Made by a program: the position numbers and the translations under genes
Shown: piece after piece, positions 10,322 through 22,300 of the stretch
Numbering within the stretch: position 1 is the stretch's first letter
Layout of the letters: every line of letters begins with the position of its first letter
The notes under the pieces: generated by a model
Told to the model about the DNA's origin: nothing
The model's database searches: none
Seen by the model: the letters and a program-made list of their open reading frames with translations, nothing else
Assembly: GCA_002914845.1 (NCBI GenBank)
Contig: JXTC01000357.1
Span: 20,615 to 84,614, forward strand
DNA: 64,000 bases
Direction: 5' to 3'
From: Trema orientale
Taxonomy: Eukaryota; Streptophyta; Magnoliopsida; Rosales; Cannabaceae

Positions 10322-10650
10322 TTGTGGGTTATGCAATTTAGAATTTAAGTTTGGATTTTGTAAAATAATATCTTTGATTAAGAATTTTTGAAAATTAATA
10401 TCTTAAATTGAGTTTTTGAATTATTTTAAATAGTAAAAGATAATAATATCCTAAAAATTAAGAAGAATAATAAGAATTAATATAATTTTAATAAAAGATA
10501 TTATTATTTTTTTATTACTAGTTGGTCAAAAAGATAGTTAAGCGTATTATTTTTATATTAATTTTCAAAAATTCTTTCTCTGAGAATATTATTTTACGAG
10601 TCCAAAATTACAAAATTCTCAAATTTAAGGATATTTTTCTAGGGTTCATC
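10322..10650. mobile_element. Degenerate foldback (inverted-repeat) MITE, copy A
   Basis: The left half contains GTAAAATAATATCTT and AGAATTTTTGAAAATTAATA. The reverse complement of the right half contains GTAAAATAATATTCTC and AGAATTTTTGAAAATTAATA, so the segment can fold on itself over most of its length. Layout and motifs match the better-preserved copy at 53062-53417. Ends are eroded and no target duplication was identified. No coding capacity. Confidence 0.65.
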
Positions 10651-10824
10651 CTTTAAAATTAAAAGAAAAAGAACTTAATATTATCAACAATAAATGCTCA
10701 ATGCACTATACGCCTACTTCCCCGAATGGCTTGGCTTGGGTGCACAGATTCAAGTTGCGAGATGAAATGTAATTCTGTCTCCAGATTGCTTATCAATTCA
10801 TTTGTCTTCTTATTCTTAGGTTTG

Positions 10825-11160
10825 TGATAAGTTTGAATTTGATAAAGTAAAGAAATAGAAGAACAGAGAAGAATATTTTGGATTATTAACTGCTTATCCT
10901 TTATTCAGCATATCCATGGCTATATATAATAGCCTCGTAATACATGAAGAATAACAAACACTGCTAACAACTAGGAAAATGCAACTACTGACTAAAATAA
11001 ACACCAGAGTTTCATGGACTTATTGAAACTACCATGCTAAGAACTAGGAAAAATGCAACTACCCACTAAGCTAAAGATTAGCATATTGTGGGCTTATTAA
11101 CAGAATAATCAAAATAACATGCTTAAAAATAGGAGAGCCACAATTAGCTAGCACATATCA
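10825..11160 (-). repeat. 3' LTR of the chromovirus
   Basis: In + orientation it begins TGATAAGTTTGAATTTG and ends GCACATATCA, almost identical to 15266-15601. The pol frame stops just inside it (11148-11150). Confidence 0.95.
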
Positions 11161-14100
11161 TTCCTCCCTGCGTAAGAATCCTTGTCCGCAAGGATAAAGT
11201 CAGGATAGGACTTGGTAAAGCACCACTCGTTTTCCCAAGTCACGTCTTCTATTGGCACTCCTTTCCATTTAACTAATATCTCAGACTTGGGACGATATTT
11301 AGCTTTACAAATAACACGACGGTCTAGGACAGCTTCAGGTTGTGGAAGAATGATCGCATCATCTGTAACTAGTGGAAGTTGAGTAGAGGCCTGAGTGATT
11401 GGTCCCAAGTGCTTCCGTAACAGACTAACATGGAACACATTATGAATTTGAGAACTTGAAGGAAGAGCCAATCTATATGCCACAGTACCCACCTTCTCAA
11501 TTATTTGATATGGACCAAAAAAATGGGGAGCAAGCTTCATTGAACCTCGGAATGCCACAGAAGTTTGTTGATATGGCTGAAGCTTCAAATACACATAATC
11601 TGTGACAACGAAAGAAACTTCGCATTGATTTTGATCAGCATGGCATTTCATTCGATCTCGGGCCAACGTAAGATTGCAGCGTAACTCATGTAAAATGGTA
11701 TCACGATCACGTAGGTACTCATCGACGGCTTGGACGCAAGAAGTACCTGGAATATAAGCCAGTAAGCTTGGAGGCGGAATGCTGTAAACAGCCTCGAAGG
11801 GTGTCATGTTGGTAGAGGAATGGATTGATGTGTTGTAGCTAAACTCTGCCCAAGGAAACCATTCGAGCCATTTCCATGGTTGGTCACCAGCAAAACATCG
11901 TAAATATTGCTCCAAGGTGCGATTCACTACCTCGATTTGGCCGTCGGACTGCGGGTGGTAACTTGAACTCATGCAAAGCTTGGTTCCCTGTAGCTGGAAC
12001 AGTGTTTGCCAAAAAGAACTGATAAACACCTTATCCCGGTCGCTAACAATTGATGTTAGGATGCCATGGAGACGAACCACATTGGCAACAAATGCCTTAG
12101 CGACGGTGACTTCGGTAAATGGGTGTTTCATGGCTATAAAGTGGGCATACTCTGTTAATCGATCGACGATTACCATAATAACAGTATGTCCATTGGATGG
12201 CGGTAAACCCTCGATAAAATCCCTCGAAACATCGGTCCATATTCGAGTAGGGATTGGCAGCAGTTGGAGTAATCCGGCAGGCTTCATACAATCATTTTTA
12301 TACTGTTGACAGATATCGCATTGTTGCAAAAATTCCTTCACCGAACGGCACATATTAGACTAGAAGAAGCTGTGCTTAATACAGAAGAGAGTTTTATGGT
12401 GCCCAAAATGTCCTCCTGTCGGTGATGAGTGACAGTCTGTAATTACCTTTTGAATCAAAGTTGAGGTGGGACTCAGGTAGGCTTTGTCGTCTTTGAACCA
12501 TACTCCATCTCGTTGGACTAGCCGATGTTGTGATTGTGTTTTGATCAAGTCCTTATAGAAGGAATCTTGTGCGACTTCTTTTTGTAGAATCGACCACCAA
12601 TCTGCATATGGCATAGAAATAGATAAAAACTGAAATTCAATGACACGTGATAAAGAGTCTGCACCTTGATTTTTGGATCCCTTTTTATACTCAATTTCAT
12701 AATCATAACCAAGTATCTTTGGCAGCCATCGTGTTTGCGCCGGAGTAGTGATCCGTTGCTCGAGCAAGTATTTCAGACTCTTTTGGTCAGTGTGGACTGT
12801 GAATGGTTTTCCGAGCAAATACGGACGCCATTTTCGAATTGATTTGATGATAGCTAACATTTCCTTTTCATAAGTGGATAATGCCAAGGCTGATCCCTTC
12901 AAAGCCTCACTGAAATAGGCTATTAGTCGATTGTGCTAGGAAAGGATTGCACCAATTCCAATGCCACTTGCATCGCTTTCAATCACAAATCGTTGAGAAA
13001 AATCTGGAAGACATAGAATTGGTGGTGATGTGAATGCCTCCTTTGATTGTTTGAAGGCTAACTCAGCGGCCTCATTCCATTTAAATCCATCCTTAGTCAA
13101 GAGTTGATGTAGAGGAGCAGCAATACATCCAAAATTACGAATGAATTTTCGGTAGTAACCTGCTAAACCAAGGAATCCACGTACTTCTTTTATTGTTTTA
13201 GGTGTGGGCCACTGAAGGATTGCTTGTATTTTGGTTGGATCAATTACTACTCCTTGTTCTGAAATCACGTGACCTAAGTAATCCACCTGCAAAACTCCAA
13301 ATCTGCATTTTGAGTCTTTTGCAAACAAACTGTTAGTCGATAAGATCGTTAAAACCGTTCGTAAATGTGAAAGATGATCTTCCTAAGATGGTGAATACAC
13401 CAAAATATCATCAAAGAAGACCAAAATAAACTTCCGGAGGTAGGGACAGAAAAGGTCATTCATGAGACTTTGGAAGGTTGCGGGTGCATTGGTAAGGCCA
13501 AATGGCATCACAATAAACTCATAATGCCCATCGTGTATTCGAAAAGCGGTCTTTGGAATATCTTTCTCGTGCACCCAAATTTGATGAGAGCCAGCCCGTA
13601 AATCTAACTTGGAAAAGACTTTGGCTCCATGAAGCTCATCTAAAAGCACGTCGATCACAGGGATTGGGTATTTATCTTTGACTGTTATGTTATTTAGGGT
13701 GCAGTAGTCGACGCAAAACCGCCAAGTGCCGTCAGCCTTCTTCACTAATAGAACTGGCGAGGAAAATGGGCTATTGCTGGGCCGTATCAAACCAGCCTGT
13801 AGAAGCTCTTTCACCATCTTCTCTATCTCTATTTTCTGGTAATAAGGGTATCGATACGGCCGCACACTCATAGGTTCTGCATTTGGTTGCAATGGAATGC
13901 AATAGTCATATGATCGCTTTGGAGGCAATTTGGTGGGTGGTTCAAATACTTGGAAAAAGTCAGCTAGGAGGTGAGCTAGGTCAGGCAGATATGAGTTTGG
14001 TAGTGTGTTAGGAACAGATGGAATAATTTGGAAGAAAAGCCCAGTACCTTGTAGGCTACTGAATTCTTTGTCTGTTAAAACTTCAGGACTAGTACGCTGT

Positions 14101-14789
14101 AATCCCTGGAAAGTATGGAGAACCCCTCCAACTTTGAAGGTCATGGTCAGCTGCTGGTAATTTGTCTCGATAGTTCTGAGTGTTTCAAGCCATTGTACGC
14201 CCAAAACCAGTTGGCATGCTGCAACGGGAAGGACATAGCAGTCTGCTGTGAAGGGATGGTCTTGGATGGTGATGGTGAGTGCTTGACATTGCCCAGAATA
14301 TTTAATCTTCTCTTGATTAGCCACCATAACTTCAAATGTTTTGTTCCGGAGCACTGGTAGCCCGAACTTAGTGACTATGGCTTGATCGATGAAGTTGTGA
14401 GTGCTACCGCCATCGATTAGAATGGTTACATTCTTGTTTTTCAGCTTGCCTAAAACATGTATTGTTTGTGGATGATTGGTTCCTGCAATGGCATGAAAAG
14501 AAATTTCAGGTATTGCTTCTTGACCCTCTAGTTCGTGGTGAGTATTGTTATCATCATTGGACATTGTATATGGAGAATCTTCGAGTATGAATAATTGTGG
14601 ATGCTCGCAGCGATGGCCCGGGATGAATTTCTCGTCACAATAATAACACAATCCTTTCTCACGACGTTCTCGCGCTTCTTGATTAGTGATTCGGCGGAAT
14701 GTGGTAGGAGTAGTATGTGAAGTTGGAGTTGCACGCTGGTTCGGAGGAGGGCTTAGTAGACCAGCAGTTGGGTTGGGGGTCGCCTTCAT
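11148..14789 (-). pseudogene. Chromovirus pol: zinc knuckle, protease, RT, RNase H, integrase, chromodomain
   Basis: One minus-strand frame runs from 14789 to the stop at 11148-11150 and is broken by TAG at 13383-13385, 12936-12938 and 12360-12362. The first segment (to 13383) has the Cys/His knuckle [14 protein letters not shown], the protease motif [12 protein letters not shown] and RT with [24 protein letters not shown] and [10 protein letters not shown] (FDD catalytic pair). The second continues the RT end and first RNase H part (FVIESDASGIGIGAIL). The third has RNase H (VHTDQKSLKYLL, GADSLSR). The fourth has integrase (CDICQQYK; core residues in WTDVSRDFIEGLP, IVSDRDKVF and QIEVVNRTLEQYL) and ends in a chromodomain (ILVKWKGVPIEDVTWE), which in this group binds marked chromatin and guides insertion. 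Every stop is a single transition from Trp or Gln. Confidence 0.9.
11161..11169 (-). promoter_or_regulatory. Polypurine tract of the chromovirus
   Basis: On the minus strand AGGGAGGAA lies immediately before the TGATATGTGC start of the 3' LTR. Confidence 0.75.
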
Positions 14790-15240
14790 TACTGAAGATT
14801 GTTGGGGGCGAAATGATGGCCATGGTTGTTTGTGTAACTGATTTCATTCTTCAATAAGCCAAGCGACTCCTATCGCATCTGCCAAGGTGTTGGGTTGTTT
14901 AATTTTCACATATAGGTGAATGTCATCTCGAAGTCCTACAATAAAACAACCACCATCTAGAAGGCATTGCCCTACAATGGCACCAGTGGTTGACGAAATT
15001 TCGTGGACCACTTTCATGGGATGAGTTTACCAAAGCCGTCCTTCTTTGTTTTGGTCCAACTGATTACGAAAATTCGTCAGAAGCTCTATCTCGTCTTAAA
15101 CAAAGCACAATTGTCGCAGCTTACCAAGAAGCTTTTGAAAAGCTTTCCCACCAAGTTGACGGCCTACCCGAAACTTGCCGTGCTAAGATTTCGTTGACCT
15201 CATTACGAAATTCCGCATTCGTCTTGCCGCGAGTGTCCAT
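14790..15240 (-). pseudogene. Chromovirus gag, internally deleted and partly inverted
   Basis: On the minus strand the gag start is ATG at 15240 (MDTRGKTNAEFRNEVNEILA). Gag coding resumes at about 14975 (CFIVGLRDDIHLYVKIKQP, then LADAIGVAWLIEE) and hits TGA at 14844-14846. Between about 14979 and 15180 the matching gag middle (FRGPLSWDEFTKAVLL, then YQEAFEKLSHQVDGLP) is coded on the + strand. So this piece is inverted relative to its flanks, and the stretch expected between the N-terminus and it is missing. Gag would form the particle core; this copy cannot make it. Confidence 0.8.
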
Positions 15241-15252
15241 GATCGGAACCGC

Positions 15253-15264
15253 GCTCTGGTACCA
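15253..15264 (-). promoter_or_regulatory. Primer binding site (initiator Met tRNA)
   Basis: Minus-strand TGGTACCAGAGC lies one base after the 5' LTR and differs at one position from the usual plant initiator-Met primer site TGGTATCAGAGC. Confidence 0.8.
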
Positions 15265-15265
15265 C

Positions 15266-15601
15266 TGATAAGTTTGAATTTGATAAAGTAGAGAAAGAGA
15301 AGAACAGAGAAGAATATTTTAGATTATTAACTGTCTATCCTTTATTCAACATATCCATGGCTATATATAATAGCCTCATAATACATGAAGAATAACAAAC
15401 ACTGCTAACAACTAGGAAAATGCAACTACTGACTAAAACAAACACCAGAGTTTCATGGGCTTATTGAAACTACCATGCTAAGAACTAGGAAAAATGCAAC
15501 TACCCACTAAACTAAAGATTAGCATATTGTGGGCTTATTAACGGAATAATCAAAATAACATGCTTAAAAATAGGAGAGCCACAATTTGCTAGCACATATC
15601 A
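15266..15601 (-). repeat. 5' LTR of the chromovirus
   Basis: Same 336-bp sequence as 10825-11160 with about 12 substitutions by eye; it begins and ends with the same TG/CA ends and abuts the GTTTG target duplicate at 15602-15606. The palindromic stretch GGCTATATATAATAGCC, near 15359 (and 10918 in the other LTR), holds a TATA-like core. Confidence 0.95.
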
Positions 15602-15606
15602 GTTTG

Positions 15607-16739
15607 CTTACTGACTAGGTTGCATTCTCAGGACAAAGTGAAACTCTAGATTTGCAAAATGAAGCAACATTGTAGGTCTGCAAGTTTAATCGACTTTGTG
15701 AGGTTTTAAGAACAAAATTTACTACACCTTTGGGTCTTGCTTTGTTCATCATCCCTTTTAGTTTTGGGTTTCTTCTTTCTTAGACAAAGAATGGCTTCAT
15801 TTGATGAAAAATGTTTGACTTGACTTTTTCTTTTTTTGGGTACACTGTACAACTGGCCTTTTTTCTTACCTATTTAAACAGAAAATGATGTGTACAAAAA
15901 TGTATAGAAAATTGCATATAGCTTTGCCATCTCAACCATGTGATTTAATCGAGTCGTGTAAAACTAAGCCCTATGTAGGGATCGCAATCTTCCCCGCGAG
16001 GACCTGGGCCGGGTCCGATATAAGGGACGGGGGGCAGGGATAAGGATGGGAAACCATCCGGTATACTTATCTATTCAAATTATTATATTCTTTTATGATT
16101 TATATATATTATAATTACATAGTTGATGAAACTTGAAAAATTGTACATATATTTCACACAATATCATAGTATTAGTGTAGTAGAATAATAAAAAATATGG
16201 TAATAACGCAAGATTTTTACTTTTTCATTTTTTTTATATGGTAGATTCTCTTCGTCCCCATTTACATCAAGATAAGTGTAGGAATGGGTTCTGATGCAGT
16301 GTTTAAAGAGTAGAAATTTTTCGCGCCGTTACGACCATTTCTGAAAATCCTGAAAATTGACATTTTAGGTAGTCTACTGAAAAATTACTCTAGAAATATA
16401 ATTTTCTCAGGAAGAATCGATCGACTGAAAATGCAATTTCAACGGTTTTTTTTAGTTACCCATTTTTGCATTTTTTCTGCTTTTGGTTTCCTTTTTCCGT
16501 ATTTTTTTTAATATTTCTGATAAGTTCTGTGCTCTATTGAATTTCTTATAAATTGTAAACCTTAGGACACTATTGAACAGAGTTGTTAGAGTTATTTGAA
16601 TTTAATAAAACTATTGGGAGAGTTTTTCTATTCTTGCCAAATTTTCGGTATTTTTGAGAGAATCAACGGTTGTTTGAAGCTTATTTCCTGGTATTCGGGA
16701 CTGAATTAACAGATTATAGTAGTTGTCCATAATTTTTCG
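15607..16739. other. Intergenic, with a G/C-rich patch
   Basis: No gene seen. Around 15977-16045 a patch of G/C-rich sequence (GGGATCGCAATC, CCCCGCGAGGACC, GGACGGGGGGCAGGGAT) stands out from AT-rich flanks. It resembles one end of a plant hAT-type element, but no matching opposite end was found. Confidence 0.4.
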
Positions 16740-17683
16740 AATCATCTTTATTATCAGACGCTTCTACTATATTAGTTGATACTAGAGCCATGTTCGCCCA
16801 ACCAACAAGGTCCCTGTGGATAAAGTCTATGAACGTAATCGGACAACGCAATTAGAGTAATAGGTAACCCAATTAACGGAGCAGGTGGCTGTATTATTGG
16901 CTCCCTAAAATTATTTTCGAAATCATAATCATCATGATTCAAGGGATGATTCAAGAAGAAGACCCGTTGCTATAAAGCATGGGTTGCTCGCCGATGAAGA
17001 TCGGGAGTGCTATCGGGTTCGACGCGAAGCAAGACGTCTAGTTTCCATTGACACTGCCATGGAAGTGTCTCAGCCCAAGCCTCGACAACAGTTGGATGCC
17101 AGAGTTGTTTCTTCATCATGGCAGTTTGAAAATCCTAGAGTAGAAAACATCAAGGGTTTTGAAATTGGTGTGCCCAATCGATCCCAGGGACAATTAGACC
17201 AGAGGAGTATTGTGGGAGATATGTACTCGATAGTCGATAATTCACGAACAGGTCTCACATATTCTAAATATCCTTTTGAAGATAATTCTGATAAAGTTAG
17301 AATTCCTAGTTTTGATAGTTGTTTTGAATCAGATAAATTTTTGGGTTGGATCGGGTTAGTAAATATTTTGAGCATGTGGATGTGGAGCCTTCAAAACAAA
17401 TTTTTTTAGTAGCTAGAAAATTTAAAGGTTCTATAGTTTCATAGTGGGAATTCTTTCAAAATAGGAGAATTCAAGAGGAAAAGCAGAAAATTAAGAGTTA
17501 GAGAAAATTGAGATCAAAGTTATTTAATGATTTTTATTTTCCAAGAGTTACTCTAAAAGATAGGCGAAGAAATTATGAGAAGAATAATTCAAAAAATCTT
17601 ATGGACATAAAACAAAATAAAGACCAGTTCAAATTTAATTCATTTTGTACCAACATAACAAGGGAGGAAGTCAGTGATTCGTC
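16740..17683 (+). pseudogene. Decayed Ty3/gypsy gag (left part of split remnant)
   Basis: The + strand frame at 16984-17409 contains a gag leader with YPFEDNSDKVRIPSFDSC. After a frameshift it continues as VARKFKGSIVS, a stop, WEFFQNRRIQEEKQKIKS, a stop and RKLRSKLFNDFYFPR (17400-17540), a recognisable gypsy gag pattern. It runs on to TREEVSDSS at 17683, where a copia element interrupts it, and resumes in the same frame at 26515. Several stops and at least one frameshift make it inactive. Confidence 0.65.
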
Positions 17684-19300
17684 TATTGGGAATATGCTCT
17701 AGAAAGCAGTTTCTTTGTTTGGTATTTTAAATAATGTTTATTAGATTTAAGTGTTATCTATTTGTTGTTAATAAATTCTGTGTTATGTCTCAATTATATA
17801 CATATGATGTTTATGTTTTCTATTATGCAAATGTCTAAAAGTTTTGATGACTAATAATGAGTAATAAAGAACTGTTCGTGTAAAGTGTTCACACGTGGGA
17901 GACTAAATTCTTTATTTCATTATGTCTAAATAAAAAGTTCACATTATGCAAATAAAGATGGAATATTTTATTTTGTCGAAGAATTTAGTGTTGTCTATTT
18001 CAACAGGATTGATAAAGTCTCCAATCATCAAAATATTTGACTTCGCATAGAAATACTAGTGTATTATAAGAAAGTTATAAGTGCATTGAATCGGACCAAG
18101 TAAAAATAGAATTTAAGGTTAAGTGCTGTAACTTAATATTCTATCTTTTACTAATCTAGCACTGTTGCAAGATTACCTTAGTCATAGTAATTATCGGACT
18201 TGCTTTCATGAATTTCATCTTTTTGAATTACTAAAGGACTAGTTAGTTAAGATTTTTGAATTGACAAGAATGCCTTTCATGATTTGCATACCATGCATAT
18301 AATGTCACTTTGAGTTTTTTCAGGGACTTGAATACTAAAAACCTGGTGCCAGGTATTTACTTCATGAATTTGACTGTGTTTGTATGGGTAGTTTCAAATA
18401 CCGTAGTCAATTATTATCCATTAGATAAAAAATAGCAACTCAAAGGTAAATATGTACTTAAGGGGTAATATGGTAATTTTATCTCACTAGTTCGATATTG
18501 CATTGGGGGTATTTCTGCAAGTATAGTATATACTAAATAGATTAAGTTCATTAAGTGTTAATTAGCTTCACAGAAAATAAATCACATTTAGTCTAAGAGT
18601 GCAATATTGGGCCTATAGTGGAGTGCCCCAATATTAATAGATAAAACCAAGTCATAATTAAGAATTAATTATGATTGTGAGTAATTGGCCTATTAGAGCT
18701 TAGACTATGTGAATCCATAAGGTTCCCTGTCTAGCTCACATATAACCTAATAACTAATTGAATGTTCAATTGAGCCCAATAGGGAATACACCTCTCTAAT
18801 ACTTAAGAGAAAAGTTCTCCTAAGCCTCTGTAAGAAAGCTACACGTCCACAGCAGTCCACTGACTATATATTTTGTGTGACAGAGAGAGTGTAAGAGAAT
18901 TAAGCTGCTGCAGGAGAAATCTCGTGTTCGTTCGTGGCCACCGAGAGAGAGATACCCATGGTCATAGACGTGTAGTCAAGAAGAAAGAAAAACATCTTTC
19001 AGATCGTTCTGCTCATCTCTCGTTGGGAATCAAGAAGGTGTTCATATACCAGATCATTCAACCGACTCCGGAGAATAGACTAGAAGGCTCAATGGTTATG
19101 AAACAATTCCAGGTTTCATCTAAACCAAGATCCATAAACTGATTTATGTTAGATCAATGATCCTGTTTATTTTGTTTTGTAAGGATTCAAGAAAAATTTG
19201 AAAATACCAATTCCGTTGTGTTCTTGATTTGTTTACAAAACAGAGAAAATTATTTTCGATAAAACTATTTTTCAAAATCTTTTATCAGAATTTCCAGCAA
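17684..19300 (+). repeat. 5' LTR of nested copia
   Basis: About 1617 bp; similar to 24844-26509 along its length with many substitutions and indels. An ORF at 18873-19142 lies wholly inside the LTR and is not a gene. A likely promoter is near 18866 (CTATATATTTTG). Confidence 0.88.
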
Positions 19301-22300
19301 TTGGTAGCAGGGCATAGGTCTTCGATGATCTAGCATATTTTGTTCATGTTAATTCTCTTAGCGTTTGATGACCTTTGATTTCCATGATGATCTCTTTGAT
19401 TATGTTTGGTCTTGTTCATATTTATGAGTATGCTTTATTATATATAATGATTAGTTGATTTAATGAGTTTAAATGACAATCAATTAGATGTCACTATGAG
19501 TTTATGATCATGTGTTTTTTATTTTTGATTATGATTCTAGCATGTTCTTGATTGTCTATGTGTTTATGTTATATGTTCTTAATAAAACTATACATAGAAA
19601 GTCGTTTGGTCTTTAATTATCTTTTAGTTTTTGAGAAAACATGTTTAATAATTAAGTTATAGATTTTCAAAAATTTCGGCTTCAGAAACAGTACAAGACG
19701 GTGCACAGCTAAGAGTCTTGCATGTCGCTCATGTGTGGCACGGTAGGGAGACCCGCTCACTGGCCGCACGGATGGCAACCCGTGCATTGGTCATGCGTGT
19801 GGCACCCCGTGTGCAAGCTGTGTAGGTGTTGCTCTGCACCTGTTGCCGTGCGGGCTTCTGCCCCGCTCACTTGGTCGTGCGTGACCGGTTGGCACACGAG
19901 ATTAATTCAGTGCATGGCTGCGCAGTGCCCCGAGGCTGTCGTCTTCCAGGAAGCTCCACGTTCTGTCTTGTTCCAGCATCCCGATGCCGTTGAAGTCAGA
20001 TTATCCATTTCAGATAATTTTGTATTTTAAATTTCTATATTTGGATTTCAAATTAGAGATAATTTAGAAAATTTGAATTAGTTACCTTATCTGATTTTTA
20101 AAATTCAAATTTGGTAACTAATTTGATAGAATAAGAACCTATAAGAAAATCATATATTCTCTAATTTTAAAATTTAAATATTTGTATTTAAATTAAAGAT
20201 AAGATCCTTAATTTATGAAAAAAATTTAAATTAAGGATAAGATTCTCAATTTAAATAAATTCAAATCAAGGATAAGATCACTTGATTCAAAGAAATTGAA
20301 ATGAATATTTAAATGTGATTAGGATCACATATTTAAATAAATTTAATTTCAAATTTGAATACAGATAAGATCTTATTATTTAAGAAAATCAAATCTTGTT
20401 AGTTATCATTATCAGATAATGACTATTTAAATTAAATATGAGAAAATTAATTTAAATAAATAGGAGATTATTAATTAGATATTATGTTATATATTTAAAC
20501 TTTTCAAATTCAAATATTTTATTAGATATTTCTTAAACTATTTACGTCATAATTAGTTAATAGTTTGAATTTGAATTTGATTTGAATTTAAATTTAGAAA
20601 TATTCTAGAAGATTTAAATAGTTAAATCTTCTAGTATTTAAATTTGAAACTTATGAAGATTTCAATTTAAAAACAGAAATAATACTTTATCTTTCCAAAT
20701 TTATTTGAATTTGAATTTAAAGTTAGTGGTTTGCTTTAATGAGATTAAAATGGATAAACAGAAATTATGAAATAATTTCAGATTTAGCTAAATTTTGAAT
20801 TTTCTATTTATATTTAATATGATTAAAATTAATGATTAGATATTACGAGATAAATTTAAATTTAAATTTATGTGATTGGATAATATTTTTATGCTAATTA
20901 TTTGATAATTAATTCATGATTTGAAATTCAAATATTGAATTTAGATCTAATGATAATCTAGAAGATTTAATAAGATTAAATTTTCAAATGACTATCTATA
21001 TTAATTATTCAATAATTAATTTAAAGATTTGGAATTCAAATATTGAATTTAAATCTAAAAATAATCTAACATATTTAATGTGATTATATCTTTAGATAAT
21101 CAATATTAATTATGGGATCATTAATTTGAGATTTGAAATTCAAATATTAAATTCAAATCAATAGATATTTATAAATATTTAATTTGATTAAAGTATCTAC
21201 ATATCTAATTTAAATCTTGTGAAGATTTTAATTAGAAAATATCTAGACTATCCAATTTAAATTTAAAAAGAAAGTTTACAGTTTTATTTTAATAAGATTA
21301 AAATAATGATTTAAAAATTATGAGATAATTTCAAATTTGAAAATCCAATCAATGGGAGATATTTTAGTTATAAGATAATTTAATTTATAATTCAAAATTT
21401 AAATTCAAAAGTTGAATTCAAATTTTGAAATATTCAAGGAGATTTAATTTGGATTAAATATTTTAATCAAATAAATCAGATTTTATGAAAATTTTAACTT
21501 GAATATTATCTCTCATATTTATTATTTAATAATATCTTTTGTGAAAAGATTGTTAATTATTAAATAACAATAAATGTTAGAATGATTGATAATCATTAAT
21601 TTTTCTATTTTATTAAATTCTGCCAATACTTAGATATTATATGAATAATGTTGCATGTATATTCTATATAAAGTATTTAATTACATGATCTTAATAATAT
21701 GTCATATAGGATAGTAGAGCTACTCACATGAAAAATATGAATATGCTTGTATAATTAATTTTAGGTTACTAAGTAAGTTAGGTAACTGGGTAAAATCATT
21801 AAATCCCTAATAATAAAATATTGAGTGGGAGACGGTATGAGATACCTACGGTATCCATTGTTAGTTCATTACGTACTAGGATGATCTTCACCTCAGAATC
21901 TTACTAAGCTCCCATAAGAGGGTTTTCGTCTGAGTAATACTGGAAATAAATTTCTTAGGATAATGTATTAGGTAGACTATATGAGGCTGATCACCTATAA
22001 GAGACTGTCTTCTATAGGAAACTTAATTACTGAAACAATGGTTGCACACTCAACTAGAAATAATGATATCCTCCCATAGGAGTTCTTATTAGTAGAGTAG
22101 AAGACTAAATTAAATGATAGTTAGAAATACGGGATATCAGATATTTGTCTTATTTTCTGAATAAAATTTTTTCAGTTTGACTTGTTAATTGCATAACTTC
22201 CAGTAGAAGGCTTGTAATTAATGGAAAGTTGACTTGCCATAAATATCAGTGATAGTCTTAGGGATACTTCACTTGCATATTGTAGATTTTATTTTACATT

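Larger units (their letters stand above)
10825..15601 (-). mobile_element. Complete Ty3/gypsy chromovirus, minus orientation, 4777 bp
   Basis: Two 336-bp LTRs (10825-11160 and 15266-15601) bracket gag-pol read on the minus strand, and the 5-bp GTTTG duplicates at 10820-10824 and 15602-15606. The PBS is at 15253-15264 and the purine tract at 11161-11169. Domain order is gag, zinc knuckle, protease, RT, RNase H, integrase, chromodomain, which is a chromovirus. By eye the LTRs differ at about 12 of 336 positions, suggesting a moderately old insertion. Four in-frame stops plus a scrambled gag make it non-autonomous. Confidence 0.95.

Noticed and set aside
15960..16060. hAT-type transposon end
   Set aside because: The GC-rich words look right, but no opposite terminal repeat or 8-bp duplication was found.
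18873..20030. Genes in the nested copia LTR and leader (ORFs of 89 and 102 codons)
   Set aside because: The first is inside an LTR and the second is the GC-rich leader; neither shows a protein pattern.
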